From Halomonas halophila (lineage in GTDB: Bacteria > Pseudomonadota > Gammaproteobacteria > Pseudomonadales > Halomonadaceae), in NCBI RefSeq assembly GCF_030406665.1, contig NZ_CP129121.1, forward strand, positions 620,001 to 684,000: 64,000 nucleotides of DNA, given 5' to 3'. The translations under genes and the position numbers were made by a program. Within the stretch, counting starts at the first letter, position 1. Every line of letters begins with the position of its first letter. The notes beneath the pieces are model-generated. The model searched no databases. It worked only from the letters and a program-made list of their open reading frames with translations, and was not told the DNA's origin. Positions 33,753 through 42,552 of this stretch are shown piece by piece.

Positions 33753-35342
33753 TCAGCTCTCGTCCACGTCGCGGCCCGCGGATGGCCGGCCCCCGGACTT
33801 CCACGACCAGTCGCGCAGGCGCAGGTCGAACAGGTCCTGGCGGCGATCCTTGAGGTTGGTCACCGAGCCCTCGTTGCGCACCACGGTGAGCCGGGTCAGG
33901 TCCAGGTCCGAGAACATGATCATCTCGGTGTTGGGCGTGGTCTCGGCCAGCACGGCGTCGTGGGGGAAGGAGAAGTCCGAGGGCGAGAACACCGAGGACT
34001 GGGCGTACTGGATGTCGAGGTTCTCGATCGAGGGCACGTTGCCGACGCTGCCGCACAGCACCACGTAGCATTCGTTCTCGATGGCCCGGGCCTGGGCGCA
34101 GTGGCGCACCCGCAGGTAACCGTTCTTGGTGTCGGTCCAGAAGGGCACGAACAGGATGTCCATGTCCTGTTCGGCCAGCAGCCGCGAGAGCTCGGGGAAT
34201 TCGACGTCGTAGCAGATCTGGATACCGACCCGACCGGCGTCGGTCTCGAACACCTGCAGTTCGTCGCCGCCCTCGATCACCCAGTCGCGGCGCTCCTGGG
34301 GGGTGATGTGCAGCTTGGCCTGGCGCTCGACGGAGCCGTCGCGGTGGCAGAGGTAGGCGACGTTGTAGAGCCGGTCCTCCTCGCCGAACTCGATCATCGA
34401 GCCGGCCACGATGTTGATGTTGTAGGCCACGGCCATGCGCGACAGCTCGGTCTTGAAGCGCTCGGTGAAGCCGGCCAGGAAGCGGATGGCGGCGATCTGG
34501 TCCTGCTGGGCGGCGCGGTCCTGCAGGCCCATCAGCGGGGCGTTGAACAGCTCCGGGAAGACCGCGAAGTCGCTCTGGTAGTCGGCCAGGGCGTCGACGA
34601 AGTACTCGACCTGCTGCAGCACCGCCTCCACCGAGTCGAACTCGCGCATCTGCCACTGCACGGCGCCGACCCGCACCTGGGTGCGGCGGCTCTCGAGCAC
34701 CCGCTCGGCGGGTTCGAACAGGATGTTGTTCCACTCGAGCAGAGTCGCGTAGCCCTGGGACTTCTCGTCCTCGGGCAGGTACTTGCGCAGCAGGCGCTTG
34801 ACCTGGAAGTCGTTGGCCAGCTGGAACGACAGGATGGGGTCGTGGATCTCCTTGCGCGCCACCTTGTCGATGTACTCCGCCGGCGAGAGCTCGTCGGCGT
34901 ACTGGTGGTACTGGGGGATGCGGCCGCCGGCGAGGATCGCCCGCATGTTCATCGAGCGACACAGGTCCTTGCGCGCCTCGTAGAGCCGCCGGCCCAGGCG
35001 ATAGCCGCGATAGTCCGGATGGATCAGCACGTCGAGGCCGTACATGGCGTCGCCCTCGGCGTCGTTGAGGATGATCTCGCGCTGGCCGATCAGGTCGTCG
35101 TACTGGTGAGGGTTGGAGAACTCGTCGTAGTCGACCTGCACGGTCAGGGCCACGCCGACCAGCCGGCCGTCGTCCTCGATGGCGATCTGGCCGTCCGGGA
35201 ATTCCTCGATCAGCTTGTCGATGGTGTGCTCGGGCCAGGCGCCGCCGATGTCGTGATAGACGGCGTCCATCAGCGTCTTGAGCTGCGGGTAGTCGTCCTG
35301 CGTCAGGTTGCGCAGATTGAGATGCAGATCATCGAGGGACAT
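33753..35342 (-). CDS. GNAT acetyltransferase-carbon/nitrogen hydrolase fusion
   Basis: A 529-residue two-domain protein. Residues about 1-150: GNAT fold with the acetyl-CoA loop HPDYRGYRLGRRLY. Residues about 225-510: nitrilase-superfamily amidase with the E-K-C triad (VFPELF, AKLHITPQE, ICYDVEFPEL). Such fusions are common in proteobacteria but their reaction is not settled; one domain may acylate and the other deacylate an amine or amide. Start supported by the spacing upstream. Followed at 4 bases by the mtfA-like gene. Confidence 0.88.
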   Translation of the reverse strand: MSLDDLHLNLRNLTQDDYPQLKTLMDAVYHDIGGAWPEHTIDKLIEEFPDGQIAIEDDGRLVGVALTVQVDYDEFSNPHQYDDLIGQREIILNDAEGDAMYGLDVLIHPDYRGYRLGRRLYEARKDLCRSMNMRAILAGGRIPQYHQYADELSPAEYIDKVARKEIHDPILSFQLANDFQVKRLLRKYLPEDEKSQGYATLLEWNNILFEPAERVLESRRTQVRVGAVQWQMREFDSVEAVLQQVEYFVDALADYQSDFAVFPELFNAPLMGLQDRAAQQDQIAAIRFLAGFTERFKTELSRMAVAYNINIVAGSMIEFGEEDRLYNVAYLCHRDGSVERQAKLHITPQERRDWVIEGGDELQVFETDAGRVGIQICYDVEFPELSRLLAEQDMDILFVPFWTDTKNGYLRVRHCAQARAIENECYVVLCGSVGNVPSIENLDIQYAQSSVFSPSDFSFPHDAVLAETTPNTEMIMFSDLDLTRLTVVRNEGSVTNLKDRRQDLFDLRLRDWSWKSGGRPSAGRDVDES

Positions 35343-35512
35343 GCCGCGGACTCTCCGGTCGGGGAACGAAAGCCGCAGTTTAGCAGCCTCTTGCCCTCGG
35401 GCCGACAGGCGTAGTGGGGATCAGGCGCCGCCGGTAAGAGTGGGCGATACCGCGCTTCAGCGCTCCCGGCATGGCCCGAGACGTCGTGGCGCGCAGACAC
35501 TTTCCTGCACGG

Positions 35513-35779
35513 TCAGCGCAGCTGGCTGTCCTTGCTGCCTCGGCGATTGAAGCCGCCGCCCGGGTCCTGGCGCCTGTCGCGCTCGGCCTGGCAGGCGAGG
35601 CACAGCCGCACGCCAGGCACCGCCTGGCGCCGTGCCTCGGGGATCGGGTCGCCGCATTCGTCGCATTCATGGGCGCTCTCGCCGCGGGGGATCGCGCGCC
35701 GGGCGCGCTCCAGCTCGTCCTGCACGCTGTCGTCGATCTGCTGCTGGACGTCGCCGTCCTTCGACCAGCCTCCGGCCAT
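35513..35779 (-). CDS. DksA/TraR-type C4 zinc-finger protein (YbiI-like)
   Basis: An 88-residue protein, the size of E. coli YbiI. An N-terminal helix (QIDDSVQDELERARRAI) is followed by a four-cysteine zinc finger, ECDECGDPIPEARRQ then LCLACQAERD. DksA/TraR proteins bind RNA polymerase through the secondary channel; short forms like this are less studied. The tail is charged (RRQDPGGGFNRRG). Confidence 0.85.
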   Translation of the reverse strand: MAGGWSKDGDVQQQIDDSVQDELERARRAIPRGESAHECDECGDPIPEARRQAVPGVRLCLACQAERDRRQDPGGGFNRRGSKDSQLR

Positions 35780-35874
35780 CTCCGCCGTCCTCCGTGGTTG
35801 TTGTGATGTTGTGATGTTGTGATTTCATCCTAGGGCCTGTGCGGGCCGCGTCCAGCGTGTCCGGCCGGGATCGA

Positions 35875-36780
35875 CTAGCCCGTTCGCCGGGCCGCCTCGC
35901 GGCTGACCAGCGGCCGGGTCAGGGTCTGGGCCATCACCACGCCGGCCAGTATCAGGGCGCCGCCCAGGAAGTGGAAGCTGGAGACGGTCTCGCCCAGTGC
36001 GAGCATGGCGATGATGGCGCTGAACAGCGGCATCAGGTTGATGAAGATGCTCGAACGGTTGGCGCCGATGCGGCGGATGGCGTGCATCCACAGGTAGGTG
36101 GTGACGATGGAGGCGGGGATCCCGGCGTAGACGATCAGGCCGAGGTTGTCGGCGCTGACCGGCGTCATCGGTCCCGCCAGGTAGGGTGGCAGCAGCAGGA
36201 GCACGGCGAAGACCACCTGGGCGTAGAGCAGCACCCAGGGTGGCAGGTCGATCGTCCAGCGTTTGAGCATCACGCCGTAGAGCGCATAGCAGGTCGCGGC
36301 CACCACCATCAGGGCGTCGCCCGTGGCGACCTCGAGGTCGAGCAGCGACAGCGGGTCGCCCTGGCCCAGCAGCACGCTGACGCCGACCAGCGCCAGCACC
36401 CCGCCGGCCACGCCGCCGAGGCTGGGCGGTTCGCGCAGGATCAGCGCACTGAGCAGCACCGTGATCAGCGGCACCATGGCGGCCAGGATGCCCATGTTGG
36501 TGGCCGAGGTGGTCTCGGCGGCCACGTAGGCCAGGCCCTGCCACAGCCCCATGCCCAGCAGGCCCAGCGTCGCCAGTTTCGGCCATTCGCGGCGGATGAT
36601 GGCGCGATGGCGCCAGGCGGCGGAGGCGACGAAGGGCGTCATCACCGCCAGCGCCAGCAGCCAGCGCAGGAAGGCGATGCTGCTGGGGGCGATGGCGCCG
36701 ACGGTCAGCTGGTTGATGGTCATGTTGCCCGACCAGATCAGCACGGCGCCGAGCGGCAGCAGGAAGACGAACGGTGACAT
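35875..36780 (-). CDS. EamA-family (DMT) exporter
   Basis: A 301-residue membrane protein with ten predicted helices in two EamA repeats (residues about 5-140 and 150-290). It has AETTSATNMGILAAMVPLIT at the end of repeat one and INLMPLFSAIIAMLALGE in repeat two. DMT exporters release amino acids or other metabolites; the substrate is unknown. It stands alone, divergent from nothing obvious. Confidence 0.82.
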   Translation of the reverse strand: MSPFVFLLPLGAVLIWSGNMTINQLTVGAIAPSSIAFLRWLLALAVMTPFVASAAWRHRAIIRREWPKLATLGLLGMGLWQGLAYVAAETTSATNMGILAAMVPLITVLLSALILREPPSLGGVAGGVLALVGVSVLLGQGDPLSLLDLEVATGDALMVVAATCYALYGVMLKRWTIDLPPWVLLYAQVVFAVLLLLPPYLAGPMTPVSADNLGLIVYAGIPASIVTTYLWMHAIRRIGANRSSIFINLMPLFSAIIAMLALGETVSSFHFLGGALILAGVVMAQTLTRPLVSREAARRTG

Positions 36781-36939
36781 GGCATCCTCGCGTCGATGAA
36801 AGGGCGGTCGTGAGCGGCCTGAAGATGAGCCTTCGATAATAAGGCCGTCGACGGCAGGGGACCAGACGCGAGCCGCCCCCTGGGTCGGCCACCGCGATGC
36901 GGCATGGGCCCAGGGGGCGGCGTCAGTGAGTGCGCGGCC

Positions 36940-38577
36940 TCAGCGCAGGGCGCGCAGCTCGCCGTTCAGCGCCTTGATGATGGTGTAGCACATCAGAATC
37001 ATCACCACCGAGAAGGGGATCGCGGTGGCCGTGACGCCGGCCTGGAGCGCCGAGAGCCCGCCGCCGATCAGCAGCACGATGGCGATCAGGCCTTCCACCG
37101 TGGCCCAGAACATGCGCTGGGGGCGCGGCGCGTCGATCTTGCCGCCGGCCGTGATGGTGTCGATCACCAGCGAACCGGAGTCCGACGAGGTGACGAAGAA
37201 GATCAGCGCCAGGATGATGCCCAGGGTCGACATCAGGCCCGACAGCGGCAGTTCGTTGAGCATGCCGAACAGCGACAGCTCGGGGCTGTAGTTGTCGATC
37301 ACGTATTCCTTGATCAGGCTACCGGCCGGATTGGCATAGAGCTGGTCGAGGGCGGTGGCGCCGAACACTCCCATCCAGATGAAGATGAACAGGCTCGGGA
37401 TCAGCAGCACGCAGATCACGAATTCGCGCACCGTGCGGCCCCGGGAGACGCGGGCGATGAACATGCCGACGAAGGGCGCCCAGCTGACCCACCAGGCCCA
37501 GTAGAAGATGGTCCAGGACTGGCGATAGGCGTCGTCCTCGCGGCCGAAGGGCGCCGACAGCGGGATGAACTCCGTCACGTAGGTCTCGAGGCCGCTCCAG
37601 AAGCCGGTGAGCGCGGCCAGGGTCGGGCCGGCGAACAGCACGAAGAAGAAGAACAGCACGGCCATGCCCATGTTGATCTCGGAGAGCCGCTTCACGCCGC
37701 CGTCCAGGCCGCGCCACACCGAGACCAGCGCCACCGCGGTGACGGCCACGATCACGATCACCTGGGTGGTGATGCTGACGTCCAGGCCGAAGACGAAGTT
37801 CATGCCGGCGTTGGCCTGCTGGGCGCCGAGGCCCAGCGAGGTGGCCAGGCCGAACAGGGTCGAGAACACCGCCAGGATGTCGATGGCATGGCCCCACCAG
37901 CCCCAGACACGGTCGCCCAGCAGCGGGAAGAAGGCCGAGCGGATGGAGAAGGGCAGGCCCTTGTTGTAGGTGAAGATGGACAGCGCCAGTGCCATGACCA
38001 CGTAGACGGCCCAGCCGTGGATGCCCCAGTGCAGATAGGTGCCGGCCAGGCCCATGGCGGTGGCGTCGGCGACGGCCTCCGGGTTCAGCCCCCCGTCGGC
38101 GCCGAAGGGCGAGGGCGTGCCCAGTGGCGAGGAGACGTTGGCGTGGTAGACCGGTTCCAGCACGCCGAAGAACAGCAGGCCGATGCCGATGCCGGCGGCG
38201 AACAGCATCGCGAACCAGGAGAGATAGCCGTACTCCGGCGTGGCGTCGGGCCCGCCCAGGCGGACCTTGCCGTAGGGCAGCACGACCAGTGCCAGGCAGA
38301 ACAGGATGAAGCCATCCACCACGATCATGAAGTAGCTGTCGAGGGTGCCGGTGGAGAAGCTGACGATGGACTGGAAGAGGCTGCCGGCCCGTTCGGGGAA
38401 CAGCAGGGTGAGGACGATGAAGGCGATCGAGGCCAGCGCCGAGATGGCGAAGACCCGGTTATGGATATCGAAACCGATGGGGCCCAGGCTGCCCTCGATG
38501 TTGTCCTGGCCGACGGTGTAGTCCGTCTGCATGTCGCTCGACACCGCGGCGGGTGTCGGCTCGCTTGGATGATTCAT
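36940..38577 (-). CDS. betT: BCCT-family choline/betaine transporter
   Basis: A 545-residue, 12-helix transporter of the betaine-choline-carnitine family. The substrate-site Trp-rich helix is visible (HWGIHGWAVYVVMALALSIF), with the GLATSLGLGAQQ stretch. I chose ATG 38577 (CAGGAG upstream). It sits next to choline sulfatase on the same strand, so it probably imports choline or a choline ester for betaine synthesis; the symbol is by context. The long acidic N-terminus (about 45 residues) before the first helix is cytoplasmic. Confidence 0.85.
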   Translation of the reverse strand: MNHPSEPTPAAVSSDMQTDYTVGQDNIEGSLGPIGFDIHNRVFAISALASIAFIVLTLLFPERAGSLFQSIVSFSTGTLDSYFMIVVDGFILFCLALVVLPYGKVRLGGPDATPEYGYLSWFAMLFAAGIGIGLLFFGVLEPVYHANVSSPLGTPSPFGADGGLNPEAVADATAMGLAGTYLHWGIHGWAVYVVMALALSIFTYNKGLPFSIRSAFFPLLGDRVWGWWGHAIDILAVFSTLFGLATSLGLGAQQANAGMNFVFGLDVSITTQVIVIVAVTAVALVSVWRGLDGGVKRLSEINMGMAVLFFFFVLFAGPTLAALTGFWSGLETYVTEFIPLSAPFGREDDAYRQSWTIFYWAWWVSWAPFVGMFIARVSRGRTVREFVICVLLIPSLFIFIWMGVFGATALDQLYANPAGSLIKEYVIDNYSPELSLFGMLNELPLSGLMSTLGIILALIFFVTSSDSGSLVIDTITAGGKIDAPRPQRMFWATVEGLIAIVLLIGGGLSALQAGVTATAIPFSVVMILMCYTIIKALNGELRALR

Positions 38578-38770
38578 GAAAGACTGCTCCTGCATGGGGG
38601 AGGCGAAATGGCCGACGGAGTCTCTCATACGTCGGCCGGACCGTATGTTCGGTAGCGGCCCGGCCGCGTATCAAAGCCGACTTCGGCACGGCCTCCTGCG
38701 GGGAAGTGAAGCGGGCCCGGCGCCTGGCCGGATCGGGCGCTGCCGCCGGAAGCCCGGCGGCAGCGCAGGG

Positions 38771-40303
38771 TCAGGCCTGCTCGGCGTCGACTCTCGGAAA
38801 GCGCGAGCGTGCCTCGAGATCGTCCAGGTCGATGGTGTTGCGCATGTACTGGACGCTGGCGTCGAAGTGCGGCTGATGATCCCAGGGCGTGACCCTGCCC
38901 TTCATGTTAGCCCGGGCCACCAGCTTGCGACGGCGCTGGCTGTCGAGCACCTGCTGGTGCAGCCGCTCGATGTCCCAGCGGCCGGCCACCTCGTCGCGGA
39001 ACTGCCGGCACACTTCCCGGTGGGCGGGATCCTCGGCCAGATTGGTCAGCTCCAGCGGGTCGGCCTCGAGGTCGAACAGCTGGTCCGGATCCGGGGTGGA
39101 GTGGACGAACTTGTAGCGGCCGCGTCGGATCATCAGCAGCGGCGCGATGGCGCCCTCGCCGCAGTACTCGCCGATCACCTCGTCGTGGCCGCCCTGGCCG
39201 GTGAGGTGGGGAATCAGGCTGCGGCCGTCGACGGGCACGGCGTATTCCGGCGCCTGGCCGTCGTTGCCCCATTCGGCGAAGGTCGGCAGCAGATCCATGG
39301 TGGAGACGGACTGCTTGACCCGGCCGGCGGCGTAGCGGCCCGGCGCGTGGACGATCATCGGCACCCGGGCGGAGCCCTCGAACCAGCTCATCTTGTACCA
39401 CAGGCCGCGCTCGCCGAGCATGTCGCCGTGGTCGCCGGAGAACACGATGATGGTGTCCTCGGCGAGTCCGCTCTCCTCGAGGGCCTTCAGCACCTTGCCC
39501 AGCTGGTCGTCGACGTAGCTGATGGCGCCGTAGTAGGCCCGGCGCGCGTTGCGGATCTGCTCGTCGGTGACGGTGTCCTCGTCGCACTGGTAGACGTGGC
39601 GCAGGCGCTTGGAGTGCGGATCCATCAGCTCGCGGCAGTAGGGCACCCGCGGCATGTCGATCTCGTCGTGCGCGTAGCGGTCCCAGTATTCCTGCGGAAT
39701 GGTGTAGGGATCGTGCGGGTGGGTCAGCGAGACCGTCAGGCAGAAGGGACGGTCCTGGTCGCTGCGTGCGTAGTCATAGAGGAAGCGCTGGGCGCGGAAG
39801 GTCACCTCGTCGTCGAAGTCGAGCTGGTTGGAGCGCACGCAGGGCCCGGCCTGGGTGACCGAGGACATGTTGTGGTAGTAGCTGGGGCGCGACTCGACGT
39901 CCTCCCAGTCGACGTACCAGCCGAAGTCGGCCGGATAGATGTCGGAGGTCAGGCGCTCCTCGAAGCCGTGCAGCTGGTCCGGGCCGCAGAAGTGCATCTT
40001 GCCGGTCAGCGCCGTCAGGTAGCCGGCGTCGCGCAGGTAGTGGGCGTAGGTCGGGGTGTCGGCGGCCAGCTCGGCGGCGTTGTCGAAGCCGCCGATGCGC
40101 GAGGGCAGCTGGCCGGCCATCAGGGTGAAGCGCGACGGCGCGCACAGCGGGCTGTTGCAGTAGGCCGAGTCGAACACCACGCCTTCTTCCGCCAGGCGCG
40201 ACAGGTTCGGCGTCTTGACCACCCTGTGGCCGTAGAACGGCAGCGACGGCGCCGCCATCTGGTCCGCCATCAGAAACAGGATATGGGGTTGCTTGCGCGC
40301 CAT
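38771..40303 (-). CDS. betC: Choline-sulfatase
   Basis: A 510-residue type I sulfatase that splits choline-O-sulfate into choline and sulfate. The sulfatase motif is C54-A-P-S-R (NSPLCAPSRFTLMAGQ); C54 would become formylglycine and carries the same number as in Sinorhizobium BetC. The metal site GDHGDMLGERGLWYK is also present, and the C-terminal region contains the choline-sulfatase segment. Gives choline for glycine betaine, plus sulfate. A LysR activator gene is divergent and a BCCT transporter gene follows. Confidence 0.92.
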   Translation of the reverse strand: MARKQPHILFLMADQMAAPSLPFYGHRVVKTPNLSRLAEEGVVFDSAYCNSPLCAPSRFTLMAGQLPSRIGGFDNAAELAADTPTYAHYLRDAGYLTALTGKMHFCGPDQLHGFEERLTSDIYPADFGWYVDWEDVESRPSYYHNMSSVTQAGPCVRSNQLDFDDEVTFRAQRFLYDYARSDQDRPFCLTVSLTHPHDPYTIPQEYWDRYAHDEIDMPRVPYCRELMDPHSKRLRHVYQCDEDTVTDEQIRNARRAYYGAISYVDDQLGKVLKALEESGLAEDTIIVFSGDHGDMLGERGLWYKMSWFEGSARVPMIVHAPGRYAAGRVKQSVSTMDLLPTFAEWGNDGQAPEYAVPVDGRSLIPHLTGQGGHDEVIGEYCGEGAIAPLLMIRRGRYKFVHSTPDPDQLFDLEADPLELTNLAEDPAHREVCRQFRDEVAGRWDIERLHQQVLDSQRRRKLVARANMKGRVTPWDHQPHFDASVQYMRNTIDLDDLEARSRFPRVDAEQA

Positions 40304-40427
40304 GGGAGCTCCTCTTGTTCATTGTGGCCACGCGCATCGTCGTGGTCGCCGCGTCGGTGTGTGTCGAGGCGACAGTCTCCCTGCTAATCTCAAACCCTGT
40401 AAACTCGCTGATTTTTTATGTCTGGAA

Positions 40428-40440
40428 TTAGATTAACTAA
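40428..40440. promoter_or_regulatory. LysR-type site overlapping the regulator start
   Basis: TTAG-ATTAA-CTAA (arms TTAG/CTAA) sits directly at the start of the LysR gene in the betC/LysR divergent region, a typical T-N11-A site. A second CTAATCT lies about 45 bases upstream. Confidence 0.45.
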
Positions 40441-41333
40441 TGTCTTTGATGGATAAACGGGTATCGCCCAACGGCCTGCGGGTGTTCGAGGCGGCGGCTC
40501 GCCACCTGAGCTTCACCGCCGCCGCCCGGGAGCTGCGCTCCACCCAGTCGGCGGTCAGCCAGCAGGTCCGTGCCCTGGAGGAGCAACTCGGCCTTAAGCT
40601 GTTCGATCGCGTGCACCGCGGCGTACGCCTCACCGAGCCGGGCCAGGCGCTGTTCGAGGCCGTGCAGGAAGGCTTCGCGACCATCGAGAACACCATCGAC
40701 CGGCTACAGCGGCGCCATCGCAACCCCCGCCTGAACATCCTCACCGACTTCTCGCTGGCCTCCTACTGGCTGCTGCCGCGGCTGCCCGACTTCCGCCGCC
40801 GGCATCCCGACATCGACGTGCGCATCCAGACCAACCAGGGCGTGTTCGACTGGCAGGGCCAGGAGGTCGACATCGCCATCGTGTTCGGCGACCGCCGCGG
40901 CCTGGAAGGCGCGACGCGGCTGCTGGACGAGGAGGTGTTTCCGGTCTGCAGCCCCGGTTTCCTTGGCCAGCACGGCCCGATCGACGGGCTGGCGCGCCTC
41001 GGCGAGGTGCCGCTGCTGACGCTGAGCGCCGACCAGGGGCAGCAGTGGCTGGACTGGCCCGGCTACTTCGTGCGCCTGGGCGGCCGGGCGCAGCCGGCGC
41101 CATCGGAGCTGATCTTCAACAACTATCCGCTGCTGGTGCAGGCGGCGATCGCCGGGCAGGGGGTCGCGCTGGGCTGGCGGGGGCTGGTCGACGACCTGAT
41201 CGAGCGCGGCATGCTGACGGTGCTGGACGGCCTCTCGCTGAGCACCTCCAACGGCTACGGGATGATCGACGTCCACCCCGAGGATCGGCGCGACGCCAAA
41301 CGGGCTTTCATGGCCTGGATACTGGCCGGCTGA
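40440..41333 (+). CDS. LysR-family choline-sulfate utilisation regulator
   Basis: A 297-residue LysR protein (GLRVFEAAARHLSFTAAARELRSTQSAVSQQ) of the GcvA branch. It is divergent from choline sulfatase, matching regulators annotated for choline-sulfate use. Two starts are possible, ATG 40440 and ATG 40449; neither has a clear ribosome site. A LysR-like dyad overlaps the first. Confidence 0.85.
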   Translation: MSLMDKRVSPNGLRVFEAAARHLSFTAAARELRSTQSAVSQQVRALEEQLGLKLFDRVHRGVRLTEPGQALFEAVQEGFATIENTIDRLQRRHRNPRLNILTDFSLASYWLLPRLPDFRRRHPDIDVRIQTNQGVFDWQGQEVDIAIVFGDRRGLEGATRLLDEEVFPVCSPGFLGQHGPIDGLARLGEVPLLTLSADQGQQWLDWPGYFVRLGGRAQPAPSELIFNNYPLLVQAAIAGQGVALGWRGLVDDLIERGMLTVLDGLSLSTSNGYGMIDVHPEDRRDAKRAFMAWILAG

Positions 41334-41348
41334 GCGTCCTCGACACGA

Positions 41349-41379
41349 AAAAGCCCCGGCCTGGGCCTGGGCTGGGGCT
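41349..41379 (+). terminator. Hairpin after the choline-sulfate regulator
   Basis: AAGCCCCGGCC... pairs with ...GGCTGGGGCTT with one G-T pair, shortly after the stop. Only a short T-run. Confidence 0.5.
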
Positions 41380-41412
41380 TGCGTTGCCGTTGACTGTCTG
41401 AGGGCCTGTCCC

Positions 41413-41721
41413 TCAGTCCTCGGGGTCGTTGGCGGAATCCACACCGCTTGCGGGGGCCACCTCGTCGTCGACGCTGCCCTCGGCGTGGGTGGCGGCATCT
41501 TCGGCGGGATCGTTGGCGCTGTCCGTACCGCCTTCCTCGACGATCGGATCGTCGCCCATCTCACCGTCATGACCTTCCATGGTGCCCTGCTCGACCTCGT
41601 TGGCACTGTCGACGCCCTGGTTGGGGGCCAGTTCGTCTTCCTCGTGATGTGACGCCAGGGCGGCGCCGGACAGCATCATCAGAGCGCTGAGGGTGACGGC
41701 AGCGGTCGCAATACGTTTCAT
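41413..41721 (-). CDS. Small acidic secreted protein with DSAN repeats
   Basis: A 102-residue protein with a signal peptide (residues 1 to about 24, cut after ALA). The mature part is very acidic and contains three G[VT]DSAN motifs at residues 36, 65 and 93. Two of them sit in the longer unit DE[LV]AP-x2-GVDSAN. No cysteine or known domain. ATG 41721 follows GAGAGG. Function unknown; high acidity fits a halophile periplasm. It may bind cations. Confidence 0.65.
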   Translation of the reverse strand: MKRIATAAVTLSALMMLSGAALASHHEEDELAPNQGVDSANEVEQGTMEGHDGEMGDDPIVEEGGTDSANDPAEDAATHAEGSVDDEVAPASGVDSANDPED

Positions 41722-41830
41722 GGTGCACCTCTCATCCATTTGGGTGTGATAGGCATCCGTGCATTTCGTCGAATGCTATACAAAACCTATGCAAAAATTC
41801 CCGGATACGCAAGGGGGATGCCTGAAACGA

Positions 41831-41862
41831 CAGGAGCCCGGCCATGGCCGGGCTCCTGTCGT
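41831..41862 (-). terminator. Terminator after glcG
   Basis: A perfect 32-base palindrome (14-base-pair stem GACAGGAGCCCGGC and CCATGG-centred loop) just after the glcG stop. A GTCGTTTC tail follows on the minus strand. Confidence 0.7.
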
Positions 41863-41887
41863 CGGGACGAGAGAGGTGCTGGAAGCG

Positions 41888-42289
41888 TCAGGTCAGGCTG
41901 GCCACGGCGGCCTTGGCGATCTGCACGTCCTGGTCGGGCTTGACGCCGGAGATGCCGATGCTGCCGGCCACCTGGCCGTCGACGATCACCGGTACGCCGC
42001 CGGACAGCAGGGCCTGCAGCGGTGCGGTGGCGAAGGCGGTGCGGCCGTTGTTGATCATCTCCTCGAACACCTGGGTCTCCTTGCGGCCGATGGCGGCGTT
42101 GCGCGCCTTCTCGGTGGCGACGCCGGCGCTGAAGGGCGCGGCGCCGTCCAGCCGGCGCAGGCCGAGCAGGTGACCGCCATCGTCGGCCACGGCGATGGTC
42201 ACGGACCAGCCGTTGGCCTCGGCTTCCTTCTGTGCCGCATCGAGCAGGACGTTGACGTCGTCCAGGGTCAGTACAGCTTTGGTCTGCAT
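41888..42289 (-). CDS. glcG: GlcG/HbpS-family protein
   Basis: A 133-residue protein of the GlcG/HbpS/PduO-C family, with IAVADDGGHLLGLRRLDGA and VDGQVAGSIGISG. GlcG accompanies glycolate oxidase genes; relatives bind haem or cobalamin, but its role with glycolate oxidase is not settled. Last gene of the glcD-glcE-glcF-glcG run. Confidence 0.85.
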   Translation of the reverse strand: MQTKAVLTLDDVNVLLDAAQKEAEANGWSVTIAVADDGGHLLGLRRLDGAAPFSAGVATEKARNAAIGRKETQVFEEMINNGRTAFATAPLQALLSGGVPVIVDGQVAGSIGISGVKPDQDVQIAKAAVASLT

Positions 42290-42350
42290 CTGGTTAGCTC
42301 CTTCTTGGGATGTCTGGGGGTATCAGTCTGTCATTGAAAAGCGCCGTGGA

Positions 42351-42552
42351 CGATCATGCCAGCGCCTCGTCCACGATCTCGATCCAGTGCCTGACCGGAG
42401 TGCGGCCGGCGCCGTTCAGGTGCGTCTGGCAGCTGAAGGAATGAGCGCGCGTCACGATCATGCCAGCGCCTCGTCCACGATCTCGATCCAGTGTCTGACC
42501 GGGGTCCGGCCGGCGCCGTTCAGGTGCGTCTGGCACCCGATGTTGGCCGTCA
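42351..42552 (-). repeat. Tandem duplication of the glcF 3' end
   Basis: Two adjacent copies of about 100 bases: 42351-42454 (distal) and 42455-42552 (the true glcF end). The first 81 bases differ at only three positions, and all three are silent in the shared reading frame. The distal copy is six bases (two codons) longer in its other part. Both copies are bounded by GTCACGATCA, the likely recombination junction. Confidence 0.9.
42354..42461 (-). CDS. 35-codon ORF coupled to glcF (duplicated GlcF C-terminus)
   Basis: The distal copy reads as a 35-residue peptide starting at an ATG that overlaps the glcF stop (ATGA). It begins MIVTRAHSFS and then repeats the last 25 residues of GlcF starting at CQTHLNGAGRT. 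It has the right arrangement for translational coupling, but may simply be an untranslated relic of duplication. It would keep the Cys of the GlcF end. Confidence 0.35.
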   Translation of the reverse strand: MIVTRAHSFSCQTHLNGAGRTPVRHWIEIVDEALA

